Origin: Caldifarciminota bacterium
GTDB taxonomy: Bacteria > Hydrothermota > Tepidihabitantia > SM23-42
NCBI GenBank assembly: GCA_020353055.1
Contig: CP070686.1
Span: forward strand, 1 to 48,087
Direction: 5' to 3'
DNA: 48,087 nucleotides
In this document: positions 34,703 to 42,795 of the stretch, one piece after another
Layout of the letters: every line of letters begins with the position of its first letter
Numbering within the stretch: position 1 is the stretch's first letter
Position numbers and translations under genes: made by a program
The notes under the pieces: model-generated
Databases searched by the model: none
Seen by the model: only the letters and a program-made list of their open reading frames with translations
What the model was told of the DNA's origin: nothing

Positions 34703-36530
34703 CACTCTCCTCCCTGCCAAGCCGGTCCCGAAGGTCTTGGATTTCAACGGTCAACCTCTGATATTCTTCAAATAAACGTCTTGATTTCTTCGAATGGCTG
34801 TCTGGCACTCCACGCATGAAGGCGGCTCGTAGTCTTTCCTGCCGCTCCTCCTTGATCGTGATTCGTTTTCTTATTATCTCAGTCCGTGAAGGTTTTCTCT
34901 TAGAGTTCTTCTTCTGGTCGGAAACATCAACGCCCCTTTTCTTCCGTAAGTAGTAGGAGAAATCGCCCGGATAATCGCAGGCCCGCCCGCCTTTCAATTC
35001 GATTATCCTACGTGCAAAGACGTTGATGAGATCGCGGTCATGAGTCACAAGAACCACCGCCCCCTTGTATAGCTGCACTGCGTGCTGTATTGAATCGGTC
35101 GATTCCTTGTCGAGATGATAGGTTGGCTCATCGAGGACCAGAAGATTGGAGGACATCAACATTGCTTTCAGAATTACGAGCCTCGTTTTTTCGCCACCGC
35201 TCAAAACACCCACCTTCTTGTTGACGTCATCACCTGAAAAAAGGAACAGCCCCAAATAGTTACGGATCTTTTGCCTGACATCGGGGAGCGCGTCTTTGAG
35301 CACCTCATCAACGACCATGGCGTTCGGGTCAAGCTCGCGTACGAGATCATGCGAGAAGACCCCGACCCGCAGGCGTTCGCTCACCCGTCGCTGGCCTCCT
35401 GATGGTTCTTCGAACCCGCAGATGATCCGGCTGAGCGTAGATTTACCTGCTCCGTTCTTGCCAATCAAGGCGATCTTATCACCTTTTTCTATGGTCAGAT
35501 TGATGTTTCTGAAGATGATTTTATCATCGTATCTTTTCGTGACATTCTTCAGGTCTACCAACCGGCGGCTGTGAACATCGGCGAGTGGAAAGTCTAACCT
35601 CAGCTTTTTTCGCTCGCGCTCAACCCGAATGCGCTCGAGCCGCGCGAGGTATTTTTCTCGGCTCTTCACCAATTTTGCTTTCGATTTATTCGCCTTGTTA
35701 CGGGCTATGAATTCTTCAATTTCCTTTATACGCTTTTCCTGAACCTTGGCGCGGTGCACAAGCTTTTCTTTTCTCAGATTTGATTGCCTCAGATAATCAG
35801 TATAGTTCGCACGGTAGGTACGGAAAAAACCTTCATCCAACTCCCAAATACCGCACACGCCAACAGAACTTTGAAGCAACTTGTCAAGAAAATATCGATC
35901 ATGAGAAACGACTACCATGGCGCCCCCGAAACTCAGAAGATAATCCTCCAACCACTGAATCGACTCGATATCCAGATGATTGGTCGGCTCATCAAGCAAG
36001 AGTATGTCGGGATTATCGAGCAGTATGCGTGCCAGGACGATACGCATCTGCCATCCGCTCGAGAACTCTTCGACCTTCTTGTCATATTCATCTCGCGCAA
36101 AACCTAACCCCGAAAGCACGCGATACGCCTTATTCTCGTAACCGTATCCACCAATCTTTTGAAACTTTTCTTCTGCACGCTCACATGTAAGCATTGACTC
36201 TCGCGAGTGTGGTGCTGAGCCAATTTTCTCCCGTGCGATTGCAAGTTCCCGCATGCAATCGTTATATTCACGTAACACTTCATCAATCAGCGTATTACCA
36301 TGTAAAACCATGTCCTCCTGAGGAAGATATCCGAATTTTACGCCACGAGAGCGTTCGACCGAACCATTGGTAGGCATTAGGTCACCCTTAAGGATACGCA
36401 ACATCGTCGTTTTGCCACTACCATTAGGGCCGACCAGTCCTACGCGGTCATTGTTGTTTATACTCGCGTTGACTTTATGCATCAGCATACGTTCGCCGAT
36501 TGAGTATTCGATATCACGGAGTTTTATCAT
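34683..36530 (-). CDS. ABC-F family ATPase (translation factor type)
   Basis: A 615-residue soluble protein with two ABC ATPase domains and no TM helices. P-loops are GPNGSGKTT (residues 34-42) and GKNGAGKST. Walker B segments are LLLDEPTNHLD and LVLDEPTYHLD, and the second signature is LSGGEKTR. The linker between the domains is rich in Lys/Arg (RKEKLVHRAKVQEKRIKEIE and following), as in ABC-F proteins that act on the ribosome. The C-terminus is a charged coiled coil. The start at 36530 was preferred over the ATG at 36548, which lies inside the predicted transcription start of its promoter; a weak GGGA precedes the chosen ATG. Confidence 0.9.
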   Translation of the reverse strand: MIKLRDIEYSIGERMLMHKVNASINNNDRVGLVGPNGSGKTTMLRILKGDLMPTNGSVERSRGVKFGYLPQEDMVLHGNTLIDEVLREYNDCMRELAIAREKIGSAPHSRESMLTCERAEEKFQKIGGYGYENKAYRVLSGLGFARDEYDKKVEEFSSGWQMRIVLARILLDNPDILLLDEPTNHLDIESIQWLEDYLLSFGGAMVVVSHDRYFLDKLLQSSVGVCGIWELDEGFFRTYRANYTDYLRQSNLRKEKLVHRAKVQEKRIKEIEEFIARNKANKSKAKLVKSREKYLARLERIRVERERKKLRLDFPLADVHSRRLVDLKNVTKRYDDKIIFRNINLTIEKGDKIALIGKNGAGKSTLSRIICGFEEPSGGQRRVSERLRVGVFSHDLVRELDPNAMVVDEVLKDALPDVRQKIRNYLGLFLFSGDDVNKKVGVLSGGEKTRLVILKAMLMSSNLLVLDEPTYHLDKESTDSIQHAVQLYKGAVVLVTHDRDLINVFARRIIELKGGRACDYPGDFSYYLRKKRGVDVSDQKKNSKRKPSRTEIIRKRITIKEERQERLRAAFMRGVPDSHSKKSRRLFEEYQRLTVEIQDLRDRLGREESDVRKEE

Positions 36531-36550
36531 ATTCCCAGTGCGTTTCATAC

Positions 36551-36578
36551 ATCATACAGCAATAGCGTAATTAGTCAA
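36551..36578 (-). promoter_or_regulatory. Promoter of the ABC-F gene
   Basis: On the minus strand: TTGACT (36573-36578), a 16-base spacer and TATGAT (36551-36556). Transcription should begin near 36544, which excludes the ATG at 36548 and supports the start at 36530. Confidence 0.75.
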
Positions 36579-36603
36579 GCCAAGAAATTCTCGAGCACTA
36601 ATC

Positions 36604-36631
36604 TTGACAGATTGCGAATGTTATGTATAAT
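36604..36631 (+). promoter_or_regulatory. Promoter of the outer-membrane protein gene
   Basis: TTGACA (36604-36609), a 16-base spacer and TATAAT (36626-36631): a perfect consensus. The leader is about 96 bases and holds a short ORF with a strong ribosome site. Confidence 0.88.
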
Positions 36632-36678
36632 TCGAACAGTGATACAGTATCACATTCTATAGGGTCAAAAGGAGGTGA

Positions 36679-36708
36679 ATGCACAGTATATACAAGGTTT
36701 TTGTCTGA
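36679..36708 (+). CDS. Nine-codon leader peptide ORF
   Basis: An ATG at 36679 follows AAAGGAGGTGA, a near-perfect complement of the 16S rRNA tail. The frame runs nine codons (MHSIYKVFV) to TGA, 25 bases before the ATG of the outer-membrane protein gene. It could regulate the downstream gene or be incidental; the ribosome site is too good for an obvious accident, although its spacing to the ATG is short. Confidence 0.4.
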   Translation: MHSIYKVFV

Positions 36709-36733
36709 ATCACTATTCTAAAGGAGGAAAAGC

Positions 36734-38377
36734 ATGAAATATATCGTGATCTTCACGATTATGGTTTCGCTCTCATTCGGTTTGGTGACCGAATCTTTCA
36801 GGTACCAGTCAACTGCCGGACTCTTTGAGGATGATTATGACCTCTTGTTTGAACCGGCGAGAATACCTGAAATCACAGGTGCTCGGCTCTGGACGAGCCT
36901 TGCAAACTTTGTGACCGGCGATGAGCATCTTTTCTCAGGTGGCAGCCAGCCACATATCATCATAGGTGGCGTTACCGGTCTAGGCAATCTCTATCCAGGT
37001 GTCATGTATGATCGAATGGCCGAAAAGACCGCTCTGAACACGGGGCTAGTAGACCCGTACGGTAATCCAATCTACGGTGAAGGAGAATTGACAATCGAGA
37101 ATCTGAACAACCCGGATACCCTGGGCAACTTTACGAACCGGACGGTTGAAACGAGGACAAGCTCGGCATACGATCTCATTACGAGCAGCGACTGGTACCT
37201 TGCGCTGGCAACGAAACTCAATAACCTTCGCCTGGGATTAGGGTTCATGCACAGCGACTATCGCGTGACATTAACCAACCCGGATAACAACTATACCTAT
37301 TCATTCTTTAATGAGGACCTGCTGGCGGATACCATGGAGTATCTCCGTACCGAAAGCTTCATCGGTGATGAGATCAGCAAGAACAGCAGAAACGCATTCA
37401 TGTTCAGCGCATGGAATGATTATGACAACATTGCATTTGGTCTGAACGTCGGCTTTGATCTACTCAGTGAGACGAACGAAGCCATAATTCTCGGCGATTC
37501 GGCTGAATATGATTACCCGATGAATCCCGATACCAGTTTCACCATTGTTTCGATATTTGACTCATTAATGCAACCACAGTCAGGCAACAGAATAACGATC
37601 GGATTGAAATCTTTCTATGACTACAACGATAATGCTCAGGGTAGATTCTATCTGGACTTCTTCATGCAGTCCTTAGACTACGGCGACGATGCAATGGATT
37701 ATTTCTTCAAGACACGCGAGGAGAGCTACAGTACTTTCACCTACGATACCATTAACACGGTCACTACGTATGAAGGTGGCAGCAATGCCAAAGGGCTCCG
37801 GGTCGGCACGAAGCATCTGTTCAATATTTCCCCACACGTGAAATTCGGCATCGGCCTTTTCTTCAACACCTCAACATATTCAGATTCGACAACGGCGGCA
37901 GATAACACACTATCGATAAGAGTGTTTGACAACGGCGACACTATATCGGGTCCCGAGGATTATACGCGAACAATCACCCAAAGTGAAACGTGGATGACGC
38001 TGGTCGATGGAAGTGTTAATAGTTTTGTGATTCCAGTTGGTTTGGAATTCCTGGTCGCCAAGCCCCTGGTATTTCGCTTAGGTGCCCAGCATACACTTTC
38101 CTACAGAGATTACACTACCACCACGGAACGCATCGCCTTTGAACCTCAGCGAACACTGACCGTCTACGGCGATGGCAGCCAGACCGAGGTAATTGACGAC
38201 CCTGGGCCTACACCGACGACATCCGTCGAGCAGGAAACTGAGAAAGTTCCGGAAACAGATTATTATTTTGGAATCGGCTGGATGGTCACTAACAATCTCC
38301 AGATCGATCTTATGGGATTCAATGAACTCACCGATCTCTCAAACTGGAGGCTATCTGCTACATTGAGATTTGACTAA
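36734..38377 (+). CDS. Predicted outer-membrane beta-barrel protein
   Basis: A 547-residue protein with a signal peptide (MKYIVIFTIMVSLSFG) and many alternating hydrophobic/polar segments rich in Tyr, Asn, Gly and Asp, e.g. LRLGLGFMHSDYRVTL, FGLNVGFDLLSETN, VKFGIGLFFNTSTYSDS, PLVFRLGAQHTLSYRDY, ending in LSATLRFD, where the penultimate Phe resembles a BAM signal. No family is recognised. An AAAGGAGG site lies seven bases before the ATG. It has its own promoter and terminator, so it is monocistronic; a perfect promoter suggests high expression. Confidence 0.78.
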   Translation: MKYIVIFTIMVSLSFGLVTESFRYQSTAGLFEDDYDLLFEPARIPEITGARLWTSLANFVTGDEHLFSGGSQPHIIIGGVTGLGNLYPGVMYDRMAEKTALNTGLVDPYGNPIYGEGELTIENLNNPDTLGNFTNRTVETRTSSAYDLITSSDWYLALATKLNNLRLGLGFMHSDYRVTLTNPDNNYTYSFFNEDLLADTMEYLRTESFIGDEISKNSRNAFMFSAWNDYDNIAFGLNVGFDLLSETNEAIILGDSAEYDYPMNPDTSFTIVSIFDSLMQPQSGNRITIGLKSFYDYNDNAQGRFYLDFFMQSLDYGDDAMDYFFKTREESYSTFTYDTINTVTTYEGGSNAKGLRVGTKHLFNISPHVKFGIGLFFNTSTYSDSTTAADNTLSIRVFDNGDTISGPEDYTRTITQSETWMTLVDGSVNSFVIPVGLEFLVAKPLVFRLGAQHTLSYRDYTTTTERIAFEPQRTLTVYGDGSQTEVIDDPGPTPTTSVEQETEKVPETDYYFGIGWMVTNNLQIDLMGFNELTDLSNWRLSATLRFD

Positions 38378-38418
38378 ACACGTTCTCTCTAGCGAACAGT
38401 ACTCAATCAAGTAATAAA

Positions 38419-38450
38419 TAAGAGGGAAGGGGTTTCACCCTTCCCTCTTA
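38419..38450 (+). terminator. Rho-independent terminator of the outer-membrane protein gene
   Basis: A 12-13 base perfect stem (AAGAGGGAAGGG at 38420-38431 with 38438-38449) and a six-base loop lie 42 bases after the stop codon. The T-run after it is weak. Confidence 0.85.
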
Positions 38451-38462
38451 CATTTATAAGCC

Positions 38463-38490
38463 TTGATTTTTAAATCACTACAGTTATAAT
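38463..38490 (+). promoter_or_regulatory. Promoter upstream of the 40-codon ORF and mazG-like gene
   Basis: TTGATT (38463-38468), a 16-base spacer and TATAAT (38485-38490), just after the terminator. With no other promoter seen before 39426, it may also drive cassette III. Confidence 0.75.
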
Positions 38491-38503
38491 ATTACAGATA
38501 TCC

Positions 38504-38626
38504 ATGACAGAACAAACATACAAAATATCGCAACGCCCAGAACGTTCTTCCACCGAACATACCGATCTGCGTCCCGTCATCAATCCATCTCCACCATCCC
38601 AACCAAAAACCAATAACTATCATTAA
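38504..38626 (+). CDS. 40-codon ORF upstream of mazG-like gene
   Basis: An ATG about seven bases after the predicted transcription start opens a 40-codon frame (begins MTEQTYKISQRPERSS, Pro-rich end) that stops two bases before the GTG of the MazG-like gene. It has no ribosome site and no recognised domain. It may be a real small protein whose translation feeds the next gene, or merely the leader. Confidence 0.3.
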   Translation: MTEQTYKISQRPERSSTEHTDLRPVINPSPPSQPKTNNYH

Positions 38627-38628
38627 GA

Positions 38629-38931
38629 GTGGATCTGAGCAAGTACCAAGAACTAATACGAACCCTGTACTTTGAGAAAGATTCGAGGCGAGGGCTTGAT
38701 AAGACTTTCAACTGGTTTGTCGAAGAAATCGGCGAATTTTCGAGAGCAATCCGCCAGAGAGATCGAAAAAAGATAGCGGAAGAATTCGCCGATTGCCTTG
38801 CCTGGCTTCTTTCCGTTGCTTCAATACTGGGAATCGATGCCGAAGACGCCATGACCAAATACAGAAACGGTTGTCCGAAATGTCACGCTACGCCGTGTGT
38901 CTGTGAAGAACACCGTAATCGTGATTCGTAG
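38629..38931 (+). CDS. MazG-like nucleotide pyrophosphohydrolase
   Basis: A 100-residue all-helical NTP pyrophosphatase domain: the EEIGEFSRAI (ExxE) and EEFADCLAWL (ExxD) metal-binding motifs are intact. The C-terminal CPKCHATPCVCEE is a four-Cys zinc-like tail seen in archaeal-type MazG-like proteins. It probably hydrolyses non-canonical NTPs. The start is GTG without a ribosome site; a TATCAT hexamer stands five bases before it but has no -35. The last codons and stop (RDS, TAG) lie within the left inverted repeat of the four-helix-bundle element, so the original C-terminus may have been changed. Confidence 0.8.
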   Translation: MDLSKYQELIRTLYFEKDSRRGLDKTFNWFVEEIGEFSRAIRQRDRKKIAEEFADCLAWLLSVASILGIDAEDAMTKYRNGCPKCHATPCVCEEHRNRDS

Positions 38932-38943
38932 TTCGTATTCGTA
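38914..38943 (+). repeat. Left inverted repeat of the four-helix-bundle element
   Basis: A 30-base sequence built from TTCGTA-like words. It matches the reverse complement of 39367-39396 at 25 of 30 positions by eye. It overlaps the 3' end of the MazG-like gene. Confidence 0.75.
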
Positions 38944-38973
38944 ACAAACATGATATATGACAACGGAGGATAT

Positions 38974-39357
38974 ATGAAAAGAACAAAAATAAGAAATGTG
39001 TGGGACATGGATGTCTTTAAGTTAGCACATGAACTCACTCTCAGAATCTACAAGGAAACTCGTGCCTTCCCGCGGTTTGAATTGTACTCGTTGGTTTCCC
39101 AAATGAGGAGAGCCGCAAGTTCCGTTCCAATGAATATTGCAGAAGACGCGGCACGAAATTCAAGGGGCGAACATAGAAGATTTACGTCGACGGCAAAAGG
39201 CTCAGTTGGTGCAATATCCTATCAGATCATCCTGAGCAGAGACCTCGGTTATATAAACATAGATGGTTCAGATGATTTAACAGAGGCATATGATCGAGTC
39301 GGCATGATGCTCAAGAGATTAGCCCGGAGTTTGGAGAAAAAGACATTAGTAGATTGA
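38974..39357 (+). CDS. Four-helix-bundle protein (23S rRNA intervening-sequence protein family)
   Basis: A 127-residue helical protein of the S23/IVP family: VWDMDVFKLAHELTLRIYKE, LYSLVSQMRRAASSVPMNIAE, then a Gly/Arg-containing turn and KGSVGAISYQIILSRDLGY. Such proteins are encoded inside intervening sequences of 23S rRNA genes and as free-standing multi-copy genes; their function is unclear. The start at 38974 is set by GGAGG four bases upstream. The gene is flanked by 30-base imperfect inverted repeats and sits between mazG and cassette III. Confidence 0.88.
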   Translation: MKRTKIRNVWDMDVFKLAHELTLRIYKETRAFPRFELYSLVSQMRRAASSVPMNIAEDAARNSRGEHRRFTSTAKGSVGAISYQIILSRDLGYINIDGSDDLTEAYDRVGMMLKRLARSLEKKTLVD

Positions 39358-39366
39358 AATCTTCAA

Positions 39367-39396
39367 GACGGATACGAAATACGATTCACGAATACG
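39367..39396 (-). repeat. Right inverted repeat of the four-helix-bundle element
   Basis: Reverse complement of the left repeat with five mismatches in 30 bases, starting 10 bases after the stop of the four-helix-bundle gene and 30 bases before the A3 start. The pair bounds a 483-base unit (38914-39396). Confidence 0.75.
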
Positions 39397-39425
39397 ACAG
39401 TGTTAAGAAGGAGTAAGGAGGTTAG

Positions 39426-40511
39426 ATGATATTGATACTACTATGTGCGTTAGTGGGTTTGGCGCCTCCGACTGACGTCCGAGCGTATGATACACCAAGT
39501 GACGGTGGAGGTGAGGTAGTCGTCGAATGGCGGTTATCGACGGATGACGAGACGATCGACGGTTATGATATCTATCGCAGTGAAAACGGTGCGGATTTCG
39601 TAAAAGTCGGCTTCATTGGGAAAAACCGTTCATCCTACGGTGATCGGACAGAAGATGGCGTCACTTATCAGTACAAGGTTGCTGTTGTTTCGGATACCCT
39701 ACGGTCCTTTTCGCAACCGAGCGCCGAAGTCGCAAGCAGTGCATCCTGGATAAATGTTGCCAAACTGAATATTTATGTCGCGATGATCTTATTTGGCGGA
39801 CTGATCCTGTATTTCATCTATCACGCACGTAAAGGTAAAAAGTTGTTCATAAGAAAGATCGCCGGGTTGCAGGCAATCGATGACGCTGTTGGCCGCGCGA
39901 CCGAAATGGGCAAACCCATACTATACACGCTGGGGCTCGGATACATCGAGGATATCGCCACGATCGCAAGTCTCAATATCCTTGGAGAAGTCGCAAAGAA
40001 GACGGCACAATATGACACGAAATTGATCGTCCCTAACGCTGATCCTATCGTATACACAGTAGCACGTGAAATAGTCAAAGAATCTTATACAAAAGTAGGC
40101 AGACCAGATGCTTACGATCCTGACAGCGTCTTTTTTCTGGCACGCGAGCAGATGGCTTATGCTGCCGGTATCGATGGTATCATGACCCGGGAAAGACCCG
40201 CCACCAATTTTCTGGTCGGATATTTTGCCGCAGAGTCGCTGGTGCTTGCCGAAACTGGCGCGGCAACCGGAGCGATCCAGATCGCCGGAACCGATGCCCT
40301 GGCCCAGTTACCGTTCTTCGTGACGGCTTGCGATTATACCCTGATCGGCGAAGAATTATATGCTGCATCTGCCTATATTTCAAAACGACCATTGCTTCTT
40401 GGTGCCATAAAGGGCGAGGACTGGGCAAAGGTCATTATTGCGACGGCACTCATATTAGCATCAGTTATTGGTCTGTTATCTCGATTTCCAATACTCAATT
40501 TATTTCAATAG
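39426..40511 (+). CDS. Cassette protein A3: FN3 membrane protein (DUF6754-like)
   Basis: A 361-residue A protein. Signal peptide with APPTDVRAYD, FN3-like domain (PSDGGGEVVVEWRLSTDDET to about residue 100), TM helix (NIYVAMILFGGLILYFIYH), then the conserved domain. Compared with A1/A2 the Gly-rich turn reads TLGLGYIEDIATIASLN instead of PGLGDIDWTATIASMN, and the C-terminal linker is KGEDWAK instead of KAQDYGK, features shared with A4 and A5 (A5 has LVDYIATIASFN). An AAGGAGG site lies four bases before the ATG, unlike the leaderless A1/A2. B3 begins 10 bases downstream. Confidence 0.84.
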   Translation: MILILLCALVGLAPPTDVRAYDTPSDGGGEVVVEWRLSTDDETIDGYDIYRSENGADFVKVGFIGKNRSSYGDRTEDGVTYQYKVAVVSDTLRSFSQPSAEVASSASWINVAKLNIYVAMILFGGLILYFIYHARKGKKLFIRKIAGLQAIDDAVGRATEMGKPILYTLGLGYIEDIATIASLNILGEVAKKTAQYDTKLIVPNADPIVYTVAREIVKESYTKVGRPDAYDPDSVFFLAREQMAYAAGIDGIMTRERPATNFLVGYFAAESLVLAETGAATGAIQIAGTDALAQLPFFVTACDYTLIGEELYAASAYISKRPLLLGAIKGEDWAKVIIATALILASVIGLLSRFPILNLFQ

Positions 40512-40520
40512 GAGCCGAAC

Positions 40521-41180
40521 ATGAAAAAAACGATACCTTTAACCCTTATATTCATTGCCGGATTGCTCGGCGTGATCTCATTTGTCATTCCTCACCCTTC
40601 ATACCAGGTCTATGACGAATGGATACGCAACGATCTACTACGCGTGCTCTCCGCATTTGCGGTGGTGCTTGCACTAGGTAGTCTCCTCAGGGTGCACTTC
40701 GATAAAATCAGACGCAAGCGGAAGAACTGGCAATTTTCGTGGCTGCTCCTCGTCGCATTCGGTGCTTCGGCAATTATTGGACTATTCGGCGGCGTCGCCG
40801 CCGATGGCATTTTGCCGACCACGATCGGCTCGTTCCCATTCGATATCCAGACTTTGTACGAAAATATCGTGATACCCCTTGCCTCTTCCATGTTCGCACT
40901 CCTCGCTTTCTTCATGGCTTCGGCAGCATATCGGGCATTCAGGGTGCGCTCAATGGAAGCGACACTACTTCTGGGCGCGGCGTTCATCGTGATGATCGGG
41001 GTACTGCCGCTCGGGTACAGTATATCACAACACCTCCCCGGATTTGTCCAGTGGATACTGAACGTTCCTAATGTCGCGGGACAGCGAGGAATCGTGTTCG
41101 GCATCGCCCTTGGCGTGGTCGCAACATCCCTGAAGATTATCCTTGGTATTGAACGGGCATGGCTTGGAGGTGGCGAGTGA
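40521..41180 (+). CDS. Cassette protein B3: polytopic membrane protein
   Basis: A 219-residue paralogue of B2 with about six TM helices. It has an N-terminal Lys pair and the hydrophobic IPLTLIFIAGLLGVISFVIP, the cytosolic VHFDKIRRKRKNWQFSW loop, an extra 12-residue insertion between helices compared with B2, FFMASAAYRAFRVRSMEATLLL, the NVPNVAGQRGI turn and LKIILGIERAWLGG. It shares the 4-base GTGA overlap with C3. Ribosome site GGAG precedes the ATG. Confidence 0.83.
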   Translation: MKKTIPLTLIFIAGLLGVISFVIPHPSYQVYDEWIRNDLLRVLSAFAVVLALGSLLRVHFDKIRRKRKNWQFSWLLLVAFGASAIIGLFGGVAADGILPTTIGSFPFDIQTLYENIVIPLASSMFALLAFFMASAAYRAFRVRSMEATLLLGAAFIVMIGVLPLGYSISQHLPGFVQWILNVPNVAGQRGIVFGIALGVVATSLKIILGIERAWLGGGE

Positions 41181-42040
41181 AGCTATACGAAAGACTGATG
41201 ACAATTGACCGCAGAATCATCTACGGTATCCTGCTCGCCGTAGTCATGCTGCCCCTTATTTTCCCCTCCGTCGTAAAGGTCACACCGATGTCACCGGTTG
41301 AGAAGCTCTTCACGGCGGTGGACAATACAACAGACGACAAGGCGCTCATCCTCGACTGCAGCTACTCACCCCAGATAAAAGCAGAGGTCGAACCCATGGC
41401 CATTGCCGTGCTCAGGCACGCGTTCAAAACGAGAAAAAAGGTTCTCGTCTTGAGCCTGTATGTGGAGATGATCGGATTGGCAACGAGGGCAATAAATCAG
41501 GTGGTCGAAGAATTCAATGCAACCGCACAAACGTACGAGGATAGTATTATCTACGGGCGCGATTACGTTTTTCTCGGCTGGCAACCGCCACCGATCGTAC
41601 CGATGCTGGGTATGGGTGAAAGCATATCCAACATATATGTTGTTGACTACTACGGAAATGAAACCGATACCCTCCAGATGATGGAAAGAATCAGGAATTA
41701 TAATGATATAAGTATCCTCGTAGCACTGAGCGGGTCGCGCATCCCGATCTCTTGGGTTGCCTATGCACAGAACAGATACGGTCTTGCAGTCGGTGTTGGA
41801 TGTACGGCTGTTTCAGGAGCTGATTTCTATCCCTACTACCAGACGGGTCAATTCACGGGTCTCATGGTCGGCATGAAAGGAGCGGCAGAATACGAAGAAC
41901 TCGTTGAAGCAAACTACGCAGTAAAAGGAAGGCGTATCGCCAGCGAGGCAATGCTCTCTCTCACTTACGCACATCTTGCGATCATGCTCTTCATCGTCAT
42001 AGGAAACATTGGATTTTTTCTGCATAGGAGGAAAAAATGA
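41177..42040 (+). CDS. Cassette protein C3: membrane-anchored ectodomain protein
   Basis: A 287-residue paralogue of C2. N-terminal TM helix (IIYGILLAVVMLPLIF), ectodomain with CSYSPQIKAEVEPM, RHAFKTRKK, IYGRDYVFLGWQPPP, MLGMGESI, DYYGNETDTLQMM, YYQTGQFTGLMVGMKGAAEYE, and a C-terminal TM helix ending in HRRKK. The start is the GTG of a GTGA overlap with B3, with GGAGG upstream. The stop overlaps the D3 start (ATGA). Confidence 0.83.
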   Translation: MKLYERLMTIDRRIIYGILLAVVMLPLIFPSVVKVTPMSPVEKLFTAVDNTTDDKALILDCSYSPQIKAEVEPMAIAVLRHAFKTRKKVLVLSLYVEMIGLATRAINQVVEEFNATAQTYEDSIIYGRDYVFLGWQPPPIVPMLGMGESISNIYVVDYYGNETDTLQMMERIRNYNDISILVALSGSRIPISWVAYAQNRYGLAVGVGCTAVSGADFYPYYQTGQFTGLMVGMKGAAEYEELVEANYAVKGRRIASEAMLSLTYAHLAIMLFIVIGNIGFFLHRRKK

Positions 42041-42678
42041 ATATCTCAACTGACCCGTGGATCTGGATATCATCGATTTTGAGTTTGGCAATACTCTCTT
42101 TTCTCTACAGAGAAAATCCGTTCTTCCGAGCCGCAGAACACATTTTCTTGGGCGTCGCCAATGGTTACCTCGTCACCTTCTACTGGCACCGCATTCTAAT
42201 GCCAATCCTCTTTAGACCCCTATTCCAGCAAGGGGATCTACTGCTCATCATTCCATTTACTATCGGTATCCTCTACTTAACGCGGTTCATCCCGAGAATA
42301 TCGTGGCTTGTACGCATACCGATCGCCATTTACATGGGATACTGGACGGGCGTTCTGATACCGGCAACGATCCAGGCGCAAATCATCAAGCAGGTTCAGG
42401 GTACCGTACTGACATCCGCCAATTTTCAATCATGGAACGCAGGTGCATGGGGCATAGTGTGGTCGGTCATCGTATTCATAGGCGTACTATGCACTCTCTC
42501 CTATTTCTATTTCTCACGCGAACATAAGGGGGTAATCGGTGTTACCTCACGCGTGGGCATTGTTTTCGTCATGATTGGATTCGGTGCGGCGTTCGGCTAT
42601 ACCGTGATGGCACGTATCAGCCTTCTGATAGGCAAGCTGCAGTTCTTGCTGGGAGATTGGCTAGGGTTGATCAGATAG
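42037..42678 (+). CDS. Cassette protein D3: polytopic membrane protein
   Basis: A 213-residue paralogue of D2 with about six TM helices. The conserved DPWIWISSI start, FLYRENPFFRAAEHIFLGVANG, TRFIPRISWLVRIPIAIYMG, SREHKGVIG and FGYTVMARISLLIGKLQFLLG blocks are present. It is coupled to C3 by an ATGA overlap with GGAGG upstream, the tightest C-D junction of the three cassettes. Confidence 0.83.
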   Translation: MNISTDPWIWISSILSLAILSFLYRENPFFRAAEHIFLGVANGYLVTFYWHRILMPILFRPLFQQGDLLLIIPFTIGILYLTRFIPRISWLVRIPIAIYMGYWTGVLIPATIQAQIIKQVQGTVLTSANFQSWNAGAWGIVWSVIVFIGVLCTLSYFYFSREHKGVIGVTSRVGIVFVMIGFGAAFGYTVMARISLLIGKLQFLLGDWLGLIR

Positions 42679-42710
42679 GCGTAAGCCGGCGCTTGTCCCA
42701 TAAGGCATTC

Positions 42711-42746
42711 CGACGCACCGCCTAAATTGACACGGGCGGTGCGTCG
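42711..42746 (+). other. Hairpin between cassettes III and IV
   Basis: A 12-base perfect GC-rich stem (42711-42722 with 42735-42746) and a 12-base loop stand 32 bases after the D3 stop and 15 bases before the A4 promoter. No T-run follows, so it is either a non-canonical terminator or an RNA-stability element. A similar hairpin stands before A5. Confidence 0.75.
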
Positions 42747-42761
42747 CACCTCATAAATCTC

Positions 42762-42789
42762 TTTACTTATCATTTTTCTCAAATATAAT
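42762..42789 (+). promoter_or_regulatory. Promoter of cassette IV
   Basis: TTTACT (42762-42767), a 16-base spacer and TATAAT (42784-42789). The same sequence and spacing recur before A5. The start of transcription is expected near 42796, giving a leader of about 187 bases. Confidence 0.78.
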
Positions 42790-42795
42790 GTCGTT

